Notes under the pieces: generated by a model
What the model was told of the DNA's origin: nothing
Database searches by the model: none
What the model saw: only the letters and a program-made list of their open reading frames with translations
NCBI RefSeq assembly: GCF_023540835.1
Contig: NZ_JALKCU010000008.1
Coordinates: 1-64,000, forward strand
Source of the DNA: Marivivens geojensis
GTDB lineage: Bacteria; Pseudomonadota; Alphaproteobacteria; Rhodobacterales; Rhodobacteraceae
DNA length: 64,000 nt
Reading direction: 5' to 3'
In this document: in pieces, positions 45,534-53,744 of the stretch
How positions within the stretch are numbered: position 1 is the first letter of the stretch
Layout: the number at the start of each line of letters is the position of its first letter
Translations under genes and position numbers: made by a program

Positions 45534-45749
45534 ATGACCTCCCTCACAGACCTCCGCGCCCGTCGGGAGACACTTTTGGCGCAACGGGCCTCTGGTGTGG
45601 CGAAGGTAAGTTATGATGGCAAAACGATCGACTATCGGTCCGTTGCTGAAATCGATCGTGCGCTTGAGGGTTTGGACCGCGAGATCGCGGCCGCTGAGGG
45701 GCGGCGGATGGTACGACAGGTTCGCGTGATGGCGACCAAGGGCCTCTAA
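45534..45749 (+). CDS. Head-tail joining protein (gpW-like)
   Basis: 71 residues from ATG 45534. LTDLRARRETLLAQRASGVA with VSYDGKTIDYRSVAEIDRAL is the gpW fold, and lambda-like phages encode it between terminase and portal. It completes the head after packaging and forms the base for tail joining. Confidence 0.88.
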   Translation: MTSLTDLRARRETLLAQRASGVAKVSYDGKTIDYRSVAEIDRALEGLDREIAAAEGRRMVRQVRVMATKGL

Positions 45750-45754
45750 GTCTC

Positions 45755-47257
45755 ATGGCATTTTTTGACAAATTCCGCCGGCCGAAGCTGAGCGGCCCGG
45801 ACACCATGCGTGCGCGCCTTGAGGGAGCGATTGCGAAGCGTCGCTTGCGGGGTTGGAATCCGCCTCTTGAGAATATCAACGCGCTTGTTGCAGGTGGTGG
45901 GCCACGTCTTTTGGCGCGGTCACGAGAATTGGTGGTGAGCAATGGTTATGCGGCCAATGCCTGTGAGGCGTTTGCGGCAAACTTGGTGGGAGATGGGATC
46001 AAACCGTCATCCTTGATTGCGGATCCGGATTTGCGCGATCAGGTGCAAAGGCTTTGGTTGGCTTGGACGGATGAAGCGGATGCGGATGGGCTGACGGATT
46101 TTTACGGTCTGCAGGCCATGATTGCTCGCGAAATGTTTGTGGCGGGTGAATGTTTTGTGCGGTTACGGCCGCGTCGAGTTGAGGATGGACTGATTGTTCC
46201 GCTCCAGTTGCAGTTGTTGCAGTCTGAACTTCTGCCTTTTGACAAAACGGAAACTGCGCTGAATGGGAACCGGATCCGCTGTGGGGTGGAGTTTGATGCG
46301 ATTGGACGGCGTGTAGCCTATCACTTCCGGCGCAGCCATCCAGGGGATGTAACGGATCAGGGGCCTGGGAATACTGGGACCACCCGAGTGCTGGCCGAGG
46401 ATGTGCTGCATATCTATCGACCTATTGATGCGGGCCAAATCCGGGGCTTGCCGCATATTGCGCCGGCCATGGTGCGGCTCTTTCTCTTAGACCAATACGA
46501 CGACGCTGAGCTTGATCGGAAGAAAACAGCCGCGATGTTTGCGGGGTTTATCACGAAGACGGCTCCTGAAGATCCGATGATGGGGGAGGGTGAGGCAGAT
46601 CCCGACGGAGCGGCCTTGGCCAGTCTTGAACCGGGTACACTGCAGGTCCTTTTGCCGGGGGAAGACGTGCGTTTCTCAAGTCCTGCGGATGTGGGTGGAG
46701 GTTATGAAGCCTTCCAGTATCGTACGTTACTCGCGGTCTCTGCCTCGCTTGGGTTGCCCTATCATTTGGTGACAGGGGATGTCCGGCAGGCGAATTATTC
46801 GAGTCTGCGGGCGGAGTTGGTCGAGTTCCGTCGCCGGATTGGACAGTTGCAACACGGGGTAATGTCTCACCAATTTTGTCGTCCCGTCTGGCAGCGTTGG
46901 ATTGAAACAGCCCTTTTGTCGGGTGCTTTGAGGTCTTCCAGTGCAAATCAGTTGCGGCCTGTCCAATGGATCCCGCCCCGTTGGGATTGGGTGGATCCCT
47001 TAAAAGACATTCAAGCGCAGATTTTGGCGATGGAAGCGGGGCTGACCTCGCGCCGCAAGGTGGTTGAGGCCACGGGCTTTGACATTGAAGAGGTTGATCG
47101 GGAGAACGCCTCCGATTTGGCGCGGGTGAGCGCATTGGGGCTGAGCTATCGTGCGAGCCCTGGAGAAACACAAGGAGCGCGGGTCACGCCTGCCTCAAAG
47201 CCTGAGACGCCGGGGTCTGATGACCTGCCCGTGGGGTCTCAAGGCTCGTCATCTTAA
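45755..47257 (+). CDS. Portal protein (lambda gpB family)
   Basis: 500 residues, starting five bases after the gpW stop. The motifs ELVVSNGYAANACEAFAANL and GDGIKPS near residue 75, and the later HLVTGDVRQANYSSLRAELV, are typical of lambda-type portals. It forms the ring through which DNA is packaged. The C-terminal 60 residues are low in complexity and proline/serine-rich. Confidence 0.93.
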   Translation: MAFFDKFRRPKLSGPDTMRARLEGAIAKRRLRGWNPPLENINALVAGGGPRLLARSRELVVSNGYAANACEAFAANLVGDGIKPSSLIADPDLRDQVQRLWLAWTDEADADGLTDFYGLQAMIAREMFVAGECFVRLRPRRVEDGLIVPLQLQLLQSELLPFDKTETALNGNRIRCGVEFDAIGRRVAYHFRRSHPGDVTDQGPGNTGTTRVLAEDVLHIYRPIDAGQIRGLPHIAPAMVRLFLLDQYDDAELDRKKTAAMFAGFITKTAPEDPMMGEGEADPDGAALASLEPGTLQVLLPGEDVRFSSPADVGGGYEAFQYRTLLAVSASLGLPYHLVTGDVRQANYSSLRAELVEFRRRIGQLQHGVMSHQFCRPVWQRWIETALLSGALRSSSANQLRPVQWIPPRWDWVDPLKDIQAQILAMEAGLTSRRKVVEATGFDIEEVDRENASDLARVSALGLSYRASPGETQGARVTPASKPETPGSDDLPVGSQGSSS

Positions 47258-47269
47258 CAGGAGAGACAG

Positions 47270-48259
47270 ATGAACAGTTGGTACACGATCCGTGCCCGAT
47301 CTTCGGGGGCGGAGGTGCTGATCTATGATGAGATCGGTGCCTATGGGGTCACGGCCAAAGGCTTTCTAGCGGAATTGGGTGCGCTGGAGGAGGGGGCGGA
47401 GATTGATCTTCGTCTGAACAGTCCGGGCGGATCGGTCTTTGATGCGGTGGCGATTTACAATGCTTTGAAGCGCCATAGTGGGGCAGTGACGGTTTGGGTT
47501 GATGGGATTGCGGCGTCTGCTGCGAGTTACATCGCGATGGCGGGTGACAAGGTCATCATACCTGAAAACGCCTTTCTTATGATCCATGACCCATCAGGTG
47601 TTGTGATGGGGACTGCGGAGGATATGCGGTCTACGGCCTCTGCGCTCGATAAGGTTAAAACAAGCCTTATTCAGGGGTATGCGGCGAAGTCTGGGCAAAC
47701 GGAGCCGGAAATTGCGCGTCTCATGACTGCGGAAACCTGGCTGGATGCTGAAGAGGCTTTGGCCTTGGGTCTCGTCGATCATGTGAGTGAGCCGGTAAAA
47801 CTGGTGGCCAGCTTTGATATTGGCCGTTTCCGCAATGCGCCGGAGGCTGTGGTCGAGGCTGTTCAGCAGGGTCCAGATGAGACACCAAAGCAGGCGCCTG
47901 AGGACGAGGGTGCAGAACAAGGCCTGACCTCCTCCGAGCAAGCCTGCGAATCGGTAGAAACCCCCGATCCAGAACCTGCAGCCGTCTCTGATGCGGAGAC
48001 GTCTCAGACTGTGCGCGGGGCCGCGATTGAGCATGCTCGTGCAGTGATTGATCTCTGCCAATTGGCAGGCTTTCCGCAGATGGCGGGCGCGTTTTTGGAA
48101 GTGGATGCCTCGATCGAGACGGTCAGGCACCGGCTTTTGTCTTTGAAGGTCGAGGCCTCGACCCGTTTGAGCACGGTCCATGCGCAACCTGGCTCCGGGA
48201 GCAGTTTGTCTCCTTGGGGTGATGTGATTGCGCGGACCTTCCGACAGAAAGGAGTTTAA
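47270..48259 (+). CDS. ClpP-type (S14) head maturation protease, probably with scaffold tail
   Basis: 329 residues. The ClpP-like domain has LNSPGGSVFDAV, the nucleophile Ser83 in GIAASAAS and His106 in MIHDP. The C-terminal region (about 195-329) begins with a glutamate-rich linker and ends in a helical segment. As in lambda gpC, this can serve as internal scaffold. A strong GGAGAGAC site precedes the ATG. Confidence 0.9.
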   Translation: MNSWYTIRARSSGAEVLIYDEIGAYGVTAKGFLAELGALEEGAEIDLRLNSPGGSVFDAVAIYNALKRHSGAVTVWVDGIAASAASYIAMAGDKVIIPENAFLMIHDPSGVVMGTAEDMRSTASALDKVKTSLIQGYAAKSGQTEPEIARLMTAETWLDAEEALALGLVDHVSEPVKLVASFDIGRFRNAPEAVVEAVQQGPDETPKQAPEDEGAEQGLTSSEQACESVETPDPEPAAVSDAETSQTVRGAAIEHARAVIDLCQLAGFPQMAGAFLEVDASIETVRHRLLSLKVEASTRLSTVHAQPGSGSSLSPWGDVIARTFRQKGV

Positions 48260-48261
48260 GA

Positions 48262-48633
48262 ATGACTGTTTTATCTGAAACCCAACATTCGGGTGGCTTT
48301 CTGGTTTGGGAGGTCTTGCGCGACTTTACTCGCGAGACGGTGATCCTGGCTGCAGGCAGCGGAAAACTTTTACCTGGGACTGTTCTGGGGAAGGTGACGA
48401 CGGGCGGCAAATATACGGCTCTCGCGCCGGGGGCGACCAATGGCTCTCAAAACGCAGCCGGTGTTCTTTGGGCGGCGGCGGATGCAAGTGATGCGGACAG
48501 AGCGGCTGTGGTGATTGTCCGTGGTCCTGCGATTTTGAACCGGTCAGAGTTAACCCTGCCAGATGGGATTACGGAGGCACAATTGACCTCGCTGACCACG
48601 GCACTCACGGCACTTGGCATCGTGCTGCGCTGA
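48262..48633 (+). CDS. Head decoration protein (lambda gpD family)
   Basis: 123 residues. FLVWEVLRDFTRETVILAAG, followed by the LLPGTVLGKVTTGGKY strand pair and ALAPGATNG, fits gpD trimers that stabilise the expanded capsid. It lies between the protease and the major capsid gene as in lambda. Confidence 0.9.
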   Translation: MTVLSETQHSGGFLVWEVLRDFTRETVILAAGSGKLLPGTVLGKVTTGGKYTALAPGATNGSQNAAGVLWAAADASDADRAAVVIVRGPAILNRSELTLPDGITEAQLTSLTTALTALGIVLR

Positions 48634-48682
48634 GGCGCGCGCTGCCTATTTCCCTTATTTACAGACTTTAGGAGGTTGGCTG

Positions 48683-49696
48683 ATGGCCACCATGGATATC
48701 TTTGAAGGCGATGCCTTCTCTGTTGTCGAGTTGACACGTGCGCTTGAGAACATTCCCTTTAAGCCCGCGACTTTGTCGGGTTCGGATCTCTTCGCCGAGC
48801 GCGGCGTGCGCACCAGAACGGTTGTGATTGAAAGCCGTGATGGGACCTTGTCGCTCATTCCCTTCTCAGAACGGGGATCGGGCTATGATCAACAAAGCCC
48901 AGAGAGCCGCCAGGTGCGGGCCTTTGTGTGTCGACAGTTTAAGAAGCAGGATGTTCTCTGGGCGTCTGAGATCCAAGGCATTCGAGAGTTCGGTACGGAG
49001 AGTGTGACGAGCCAGGCGCAGGCCGAGGTGGCGCGCCGTATGCGGCGTCTGCGATCTGATGCGGAGGCGACTTTCGAGTATCACCTTCTCAATGCGATCC
49101 AAGGGGTTGTGAAAGATCCGCGAGATGGATCGGAAGTGATCAACTTCTCCAATGAATTTGGGATCACGCCGGCTGCGGAGATCGACTTTGATCTTGATAA
49201 CCAATCACCTGCCTCGGGCGTATTGCGTAAGAAATGTCAGGCTTTGATTGAGAGCGTGGAGGAAAGCCTTGGCGGCTTAGCAGTTGGCCCTGTGCAACTG
49301 CGCGCAGAATGCGGCTCGGCCTTCTTTGCTGATCTCATAGCGCATAAGGAAATCCGCGAAACTTATCTCAACACGGCTGCGGCCAGTGAGTTGCGGGGCC
49401 GAGTTGTGGATGAGGTGATGTTTGGTGGCATTACCTTCCGCCGATATGGCGGCAATTCCACCATTGGCGTGCCGACCGATAAGGCCTTCTTCTACCCGCA
49501 AGGGATTGAGGGTCTGTTTGAGATCTACTTTGCGCCGGCTGATACCTTTGAAACCGTCAATACTCTGGGCTTGCCGCTTTATGCGCGCATGATCCCGGAT
49601 CGCGAACGCGATGAATGGGTGCGTTTGGAGATTGAGAGCAATCCGCTGCCGATCTGTACGCGTCCGCAGGTGTTGCGAACAGCCAAGCGGACCTAA
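48683..49696 (+). CDS. Major capsid protein (lambda gpE family)
   Basis: 337 residues from ATG 48683, after a strong AGGAGG. MDIFEGDAFSVVELTRALEN, then FAERGVRTRTVVIESRDGTL and the C-terminal ARMIPDRERDEWVRLEIESN are typical of gpE-type capsid proteins. The single-base overlap with the next gene is normal for this operon. Confidence 0.93.
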   Translation: MATMDIFEGDAFSVVELTRALENIPFKPATLSGSDLFAERGVRTRTVVIESRDGTLSLIPFSERGSGYDQQSPESRQVRAFVCRQFKKQDVLWASEIQGIREFGTESVTSQAQAEVARRMRRLRSDAEATFEYHLLNAIQGVVKDPRDGSEVINFSNEFGITPAAEIDFDLDNQSPASGVLRKKCQALIESVEESLGGLAVGPVQLRAECGSAFFADLIAHKEIRETYLNTAAASELRGRVVDEVMFGGITFRRYGGNSTIGVPTDKAFFYPQGIEGLFEIYFAPADTFETVNTLGLPLYARMIPDRERDEWVRLEIESNPLPICTRPQVLRTAKRT

Positions 49697-50007
49697 TGTC
49701 TGTCTTTGAAGCGGCTTTAAAGGCGCTCTTTGCGGATCCGAACCTCACTGTTGATCTGTGGTATCGGGATATGGAAGGCCGCTTTTTGAGAGCACGAGGT
49801 ATTTTGCGCAGACCCGATGATGTGATGAGTTTTGGGTCTGCACGCTTAGTTTCTGAGATAATCCGATTGGATGTGCAGGCCTGTGAGATCCCCAATCCTC
49901 AGCCAGATGAACAGATCCTTATTGGTGAGGAGACCTATTTGATCCAAGGCGCGCCGCGGCGTGACCGGGAGCGGTTGATTTGGGAGTTGTCGCTGAGCCT
50001 GGCTTAG
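49696..50007 (+). CDS. Head-tail connector (gpFII-like)
   Basis: 103 residues following the capsid gene. LRRPDDVMSFGSARLVSEII and QILIGEETYLIQGAPRRD resemble the small head-tail joining proteins of lambda-like phages and gene transfer agents. The position between capsid and tail genes supports this role. Confidence 0.75.
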   Translation: MSVFEAALKALFADPNLTVDLWYRDMEGRFLRARGILRRPDDVMSFGSARLVSEIIRLDVQACEIPNPQPDEQILIGEETYLIQGAPRRDRERLIWELSLSLA

Positions 50008-50011
50008 GAGT

Positions 50012-50057
50012 GCTATGCGTGGTGCAGAACATGGGGAGAGCTCACACCACGCATAGC
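50012..50057. repeat. Perfect 13-bp inverted repeat between connector and tail genes
   Basis: GCTATGCGTGGTG (50012-50024) and CACCACGCATAGC (50045-50057) flank a 20-base loop, five bases after the connector stop. No T-run follows; TATAAT occurs at 50071-50076. It is the only long spacer (167 bases) in this part of the late operon. Confidence 0.85.
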
Positions 50058-50174
50058 TGCCAGATTAGATTATAATGTGGCAGAGCGTTCGGAAGGGATC
50101 GTTTCCAAACTGAGGTCACAGTATCGAATTGATCCATTTGGTCTAGCCCTCGAGGTGGTTGAGAAGGGTGCTCT

Positions 50175-50801
50175 ATGCGGATGGATCTCAAGATCTCAGA
50201 TCTGCCGAAGGTGATGGCCGCTGAAGTATTGGCAGGTGAAACGGCCGTGACCTCGGCAATGCGGGAAGCGGGACGTGACCTTCAAGGCAAATGGCGTGCT
50301 CAGGTGCATCACGCAGGGCTGGGGCTGCGGTTGGGAAAGACCATCCGTGTAAAAACATATCCGACAGTTGGAGAGAGTTTGAACGCGGCAAGCTTGGTGT
50401 GGTCCAATGCTCCGGTGATTATCAGCGCCCATGCAGAGGGTGCAGTGATCCGCTCCAAAACTGGTGGCTGGCTTGCGATCCCGACGCCCGCTGCGGGGCG
50501 AGGACGAGGGGGTCGGAAAATGACGCCCAAAGAGTGGGAACTTCGCCGTGGGATGCGGTTGCGGTTTGTACCCAGGCGTGGCGCCCCAAGCCTTTTGGTG
50601 GCCGATGGCCGGTTGAATGCGCGGGGCCTTGGGGTTGTGTCTCGCTCGACGACGGGACGAGGCCGCGCGACGGTGCCAATCTTTATCTTGGTGCCGCAAG
50701 TGACACTCGCCAAGCGGCTCAATTTTGAGCGAGATGTGGCGCGCGTGGAAAGCACGCTCGCGTCCCGCATTGTTGGAGCGTGGGTTGAGGCTCGGCTTTA
50801 G
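50175..50801 (+). CDS. DUF6441-type tail protein
   Basis: 208 residues, ATG 50175 with GAGAAGGG upstream. VMAAEVLAGETAVTSAMREA near the N-terminus, GGWLAIPTPAAG in the middle and a basic C-terminal domain fit the family annotated DUF6441, which occupies the place of the HK97 gp10-like tail completion protein. The minus-strand tRNA pair follows directly, nine bases after the stop. Confidence 0.72.
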   Translation: MRMDLKISDLPKVMAAEVLAGETAVTSAMREAGRDLQGKWRAQVHHAGLGLRLGKTIRVKTYPTVGESLNAASLVWSNAPVIISAHAEGAVIRSKTGGWLAIPTPAAGRGRGGRKMTPKEWELRRGMRLRFVPRRGAPSLLVADGRLNARGLGVVSRSTTGRGRATVPIFILVPQVTLAKRLNFERDVARVESTLASRIVGAWVEARL

Positions 50802-50809
50802 GGAGACGT

Positions 50810-50898
50810 TGGTGCCCCCTGCCGGACTCGAACCGGCACGTCCATACGGACAAGGGATTTTAAGTCCCTGGCGTCTACCAATTCCGCCAAGAGGGCAC
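50810..50898 (-). tRNA. tRNA-Leu, anticodon UAA
   Basis: 89 bases on the minus strand with encoded CCA. The acceptor stem GTGCCCT pairs with GGGGCAC (last pair T-G), the D-arm has GGTAGACGC, the anticodon loop is CTTAAAA (anticodon TAA), a long class II variable arm is present, and the T-arm is GGTTCGAGTCC. It reads UUA, a rare codon in GC-rich hosts. Confidence 0.96.
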
Positions 50899-50901
50899 GT
50901 T

Positions 50902-50977
50902 TGGTAGGCCCGGCAGGATTTGAACCCGCAACCAAAGCGTTATGAGCGCTCTGCTCTAACCATTGAGCTACAGGCCC
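50902..50977 (-). tRNA. tRNA with CAU anticodon, probably tRNA-Ile2
   Basis: 76 bases on the minus strand with encoded CCA. GGGCCTG/CGGGCCT acceptor stem (first pair G-T), TAGCTCAATGGTTAGAGC D-arm, anticodon loop CTCATAA, T-arm GGGTTCAAATCC. The D-arm and GCAGAGCG..CGCTTTGG region resemble E. coli tRNA-Ile2 (lysidine at C34, reading AUA) more than elongator tRNA-Met. It lies three bases from the tRNA-Leu and is probably co-transcribed. Confidence 0.93.
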
Positions 50978-51024
50978 AAACGTTATGGCTGTCTGTGCAA
51001 GGAATATGTGGAGAGGTCAAGGCT

Positions 51025-51444
51025 TTGCCCAGTCCCCGAGAAACCATTCTCTTGGCGCTTTTTGAGAGGCTTCAAGGGCTTGAAACTACAGCCTTACGCG
51101 GTGAAGTTCTGCCAGAACGCGTGCCTGCCACGGGGCTTGTCATTTTGCGTGACGGTGACCCGAGAGACCCGGAGGTGAGCCTATCGCCGCTGACTTATTA
51201 CTATCAGCACCGGGCGGAGGTGGAAGTTGTGGTGCAGGGTGGCGATCGGGATCAGGCCTTTGATGCGCTCTGTGCGCAGATTGGCCAGACATTGCATGAG
51301 GACAGAACCTTAGGAGGCTTATGTGATTGGCTTGAGGTCGAGGCTCCACAACCCGTGGATTTGGGCATTGAAGGTGGGGCTTCGATAAAGGCGGCCACGA
51401 TCCCAGTGGTTTTGCATTATGCCTGTCAGGATCCTTGGGCGTAA
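51025..51444 (+). CDS. Phage tail terminator-like protein
   Basis: 139 residues from TTG 51025 (GGAGAGG at 51010-51016). The frame is open upstream only because it runs through the tRNA-Ile gene, so earlier starts are rejected. PRETILLALFERLQGLET, then a PATGLVILRDGDP segment and YYYQHRAEVEVVVQG, match small tail proteins of Rhodobacterales phages. TTG starts are weak, and the tRNA insertion may have displaced the original leader. Confidence 0.78.
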   Translation: MPSPRETILLALFERLQGLETTALRGEVLPERVPATGLVILRDGDPRDPEVSLSPLTYYYQHRAEVEVVVQGGDRDQAFDALCAQIGQTLHEDRTLGGLCDWLEVEAPQPVDLGIEGGASIKAATIPVVLHYACQDPWA

Positions 51445-51447
51445 GCC

Positions 51448-51837
51448 CTAGTTGCAAGTGCCATAGTGGCCGCCCGAGTAGCGACAATATTCGGTGGCGA
51501 CGCCTAGCCCGATCATCTCAGCGGCAATATCGCGTCCGTTTGGCAGAAAACACTGACCGACAATGCGGCTGTATCGATCGACGTCTCGGATCTGACAGGT
51601 CAGTGTTTGACCTGCGATTAGACGTGTGAGGGATTGGGTTGCGGCCGTGCCGCCGGGTTCATCGGTCTCGGGCGCATCTAAGCCCCAGATCCGAATGGCG
51701 GGCTCAAGATCATAGATCCGAAACGTATCCCCATCTGTGATGCGACGCACTTGTCCGCTAAACTGCGGGGTCTGAGCAAGACTGCCTGTGGCCAAGAGGG
51801 CCGTCAGGGCGAGGAGTGAGGTGAGGCCTTTACGCAT
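51448..51837 (-). CDS. Secreted thermonuclease (SNase) family protein
   Basis: 129 residues with a signal peptide (MRKGLTSLLALTALLATGSLA, cut after about 21). The SNase fold follows: RITDGDTFRI and IRIWGLDAPETDE, with the catalytic arginine in IRIWG, the glutamate in APET and RDVDRYSRIVG further on. Four cysteines suggest disulphides outside the cytoplasm. It is convergent with the tail genes and co-directional with the bactofilin gene. It is lysogenic cargo that could degrade external DNA. Confidence 0.85.
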   Translation of the reverse strand: MRKGLTSLLALTALLATGSLAQTPQFSGQVRRITDGDTFRIYDLEPAIRIWGLDAPETDEPGGTAATQSLTRLIAGQTLTCQIRDVDRYSRIVGQCFLPNGRDIAAEMIGLGVATEYCRYSGGHYGTCN

Positions 51838-51847
51838 CGGGTCGGCT

Positions 51848-52336
51848 TTAGAGCATGTTGCTCTGAGGAGGCATTGTGATTTGCCCCTCGATCTGCGCGC
51901 CCATGTCCATACTGATTGTGGGGGCTGTTATATCGGCTTTGACCCGTGCTGTCGGTTTGAGGCTCACGGTCTTGGCATGGATGTGGCCTGTCACCTGGCC
52001 TTCGATCATCACTTGATCGGCACGGATGGTACCCGTGATCTGGCCTGTCTTGGTCACAACGAGAATATCGGCGGTGAGATCGCCGGTGATAGTGCCGCCA
52101 AATTCGACAATGCCATCGCTGGTCCAATTGCCTTGGATTGTGATGCCTTCATGGAGAACAGAGCGGCGTTTGTCGGTGACGCCGCCTTCCCGATAGGGCG
52201 GCACGAAGGGTTTGCCTGGGGCTTTGGGGAGATCGTCAAAAGCGTCGACAGGTGAAGGTGTCAGGGTGGCTTTGGGCGTTGGCGTGGGTGCGTCCGGTTC
52301 AGTACTGGACAGTTTTGATTTGAACTTTGACAGCAT
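51848..52336 (-). CDS. Bactofilin (polymer-forming cytoskeletal protein)
   Basis: 162 residues from ATG 52336 (MLSKFKSKLSS); the longer frame to 52402 has no ribosome site. A proline-rich N-terminus is followed by repeated short strands in six-residue rhythm (IVEFGGTITGDLTADILVVT, TGTIRADQVMIEGQVTGHIH), the beta-helix of bactofilins. Bactofilins form filaments that organise cell-wall enzymes. A prophage copy is unusual. It forms a minus-strand pair with the nuclease gene (10-base gap). Confidence 0.88.
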   Translation of the reverse strand: MLSKFKSKLSSTEPDAPTPTPKATLTPSPVDAFDDLPKAPGKPFVPPYREGGVTDKRRSVLHEGITIQGNWTSDGIVEFGGTITGDLTADILVVTKTGQITGTIRADQVMIEGQVTGHIHAKTVSLKPTARVKADITAPTISMDMGAQIEGQITMPPQSNML

Positions 52337-52437
52337 GGGATGCGCCTTTTCTAAAACCATATGAGGCAGATGGGCGAGGAATGACCGTTCGGTCAAGAGC
52401 ATCGCAGGCCTTCATATCCTTTTGACGGAGAGAAAAC

Positions 52438-53379
52438 ATGGCACGAGCCCAAGGGGCGCGGGCGCAAATGGCGCTGGCCTTTGAAACGACCTATGGCGTT
52501 CCACCAATGAGTGGTTATACGCAAATCCCCTTCACGAGCACCACGCTGGGGTCTGAGCAACCGCTGCAAACCTCAGAGGTCTTGGGCTATGGGCGTGACC
52601 CGCAAGCGCCTGTAAAGGATGCGGTCACGGCGGATGGCTCGATCGTTGTGCCCATTGATGCGGAGAGCTTTGGGTTTTGGTTGACGGCGGCCTTTGGGGT
52701 GCCTGTCACGAGCGGCGATCAGGCGCCTTTTACCCATGAGTTCCGCTCAGGGTCATGGGTTTTGCCGTCGTTTACGGTGGAGACGGCGATGCCGGAAGTG
52801 CCACGCTATGCACGCTATGCTGGCTGCAAGGTCGATAGTGTGTCGTGGCAAATGGCGCGTTCGGGGCTTTTAACAGCCACGGTGAGTGTGATTGCGCAAG
52901 GAGAAGAGGTCTCTGGGAGTTCGTCAGTCGGCACTATAGAGACGGTTGAGCTGAGGCGTTTTGGTCATTTTAACGGAACGGTCACACGCAATGGCGTGGC
53001 GATTGGCAATGTCGTCTCTGTTGATCTGACCTATTCCAATACCCTCGATCGGATTGAGACCATTCGCTCGGATGGGAAGATTGATGGGATTGATCCCTCA
53101 ATTGCGGCGCTGACCGGGAGCATCACGGTCCGTTTTGCGGATCAAACATTGGTCACCCAAGCGATCAATGGTGAGGCTTGCGCGCTGGAGTTCTTTTACG
53201 CTCTCCCCACCGGCGAGAGCCTGGGGCTCACCGCCCACGCTGTCTATCTCCCGCGTCCCCGGATCGAGATCTCTGGTCCGCAAGGGGTACAGGCCAGTTT
53301 TGACTGGCAGGCGGCCAGTGATCCGGTGCTGGGCCGGATGTGTACTGTGACGCTGACCAATGATCGCGAGGTATATTGA
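52438..53379 (+). CDS. Phage tail tube protein
   Basis: 313 residues after GGAGAG. LAFETTYGVPPMSGYTQIPF, the SADGSIVVPID-like VTADGSIVVPIDAES and a C-terminal beta-rich domain fit the major tail tube proteins of siphoviruses in this group. The last third may be an added Ig-like domain because the core fold ends near residue 240. It precedes the assembly chaperone as expected. Confidence 0.85.
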   Translation: MARAQGARAQMALAFETTYGVPPMSGYTQIPFTSTTLGSEQPLQTSEVLGYGRDPQAPVKDAVTADGSIVVPIDAESFGFWLTAAFGVPVTSGDQAPFTHEFRSGSWVLPSFTVETAMPEVPRYARYAGCKVDSVSWQMARSGLLTATVSVIAQGEEVSGSSSVGTIETVELRRFGHFNGTVTRNGVAIGNVVSVDLTYSNTLDRIETIRSDGKIDGIDPSIAALTGSITVRFADQTLVTQAINGEACALEFFYALPTGESLGLTAHAVYLPRPRIEISGPQGVQASFDWQAASDPVLGRMCTVTLTNDREVY

Positions 53380-53381
53380 TC

Positions 53382-53744
53382 ATGCTCCGTTTAAATCTCT
53401 CCACCGAGCCGCGCTGGCTTGATCTTGGCCATGGTGTCCGGTTGCTGGTGGAGCCCCTGACGACCGCCATCATGCTGGCTGCGCGCAGTGACCCGGCGAT
53501 TGTCGCCGCAGCGGTGGAAGACGAGACCGCCACGTCTAACGACGACCTCGCGCGGATTGTGGCCAAAGCCGTTGCCCGCATCGTGGTGAAGGATTGGGAG
53601 GGCGTCGGCGATGAGGAGGGTAAACTCCTCGCGGTGACGCCCGAAGGCGTCGAGGCGCTCTTGGAAATCTGGCCGATCTTTGAGGCCTTCCAGACCAAAT
53701 ACATCGCGGGTGCGCTGATACTGGATTCAGAAAAAAACGTCTGA
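53382..53744 (+). CDS. Tail assembly chaperone (gpG-like)
   Basis: 120 residues from ATG 53382. LNLSTEPRWLDLGHGVRLLV and PLTTAIMLAARSDPAIVAAA are typical of the chaperone gene between tail tube and tape measure in these phages. The end is read through an A_AAA_AAC heptamer (53732-53738), where a -1 shift produces a longer gpGT-like product ending at 54058. The short form binds the tape measure protein during tail assembly. Confidence 0.88.
   Translation: MLRLNLSTEPRWLDLGHGVRLLVEPLTTAIMLAARSDPAIVAAAVEDETATSNDDLARIVAKAVARIVVKDWEGVGDEEGKLLAVTPEGVEALLEIWPIFEAFQTKYIAGALILDSEKNV
53732..53738 (+). promoter_or_regulatory. Programmed -1 ribosomal frameshift site
   Basis: A_AAA_AAC is in the correct phase (AAA at 53733, AAC at 53736) two codons before the TGA of the chaperone gene, and the -1 frame is open for 106 codons after it. 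This is the canonical X_XXY_YYZ slip sequence at the place where siphoviruses place their G/GT shift. Confidence 0.88.
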
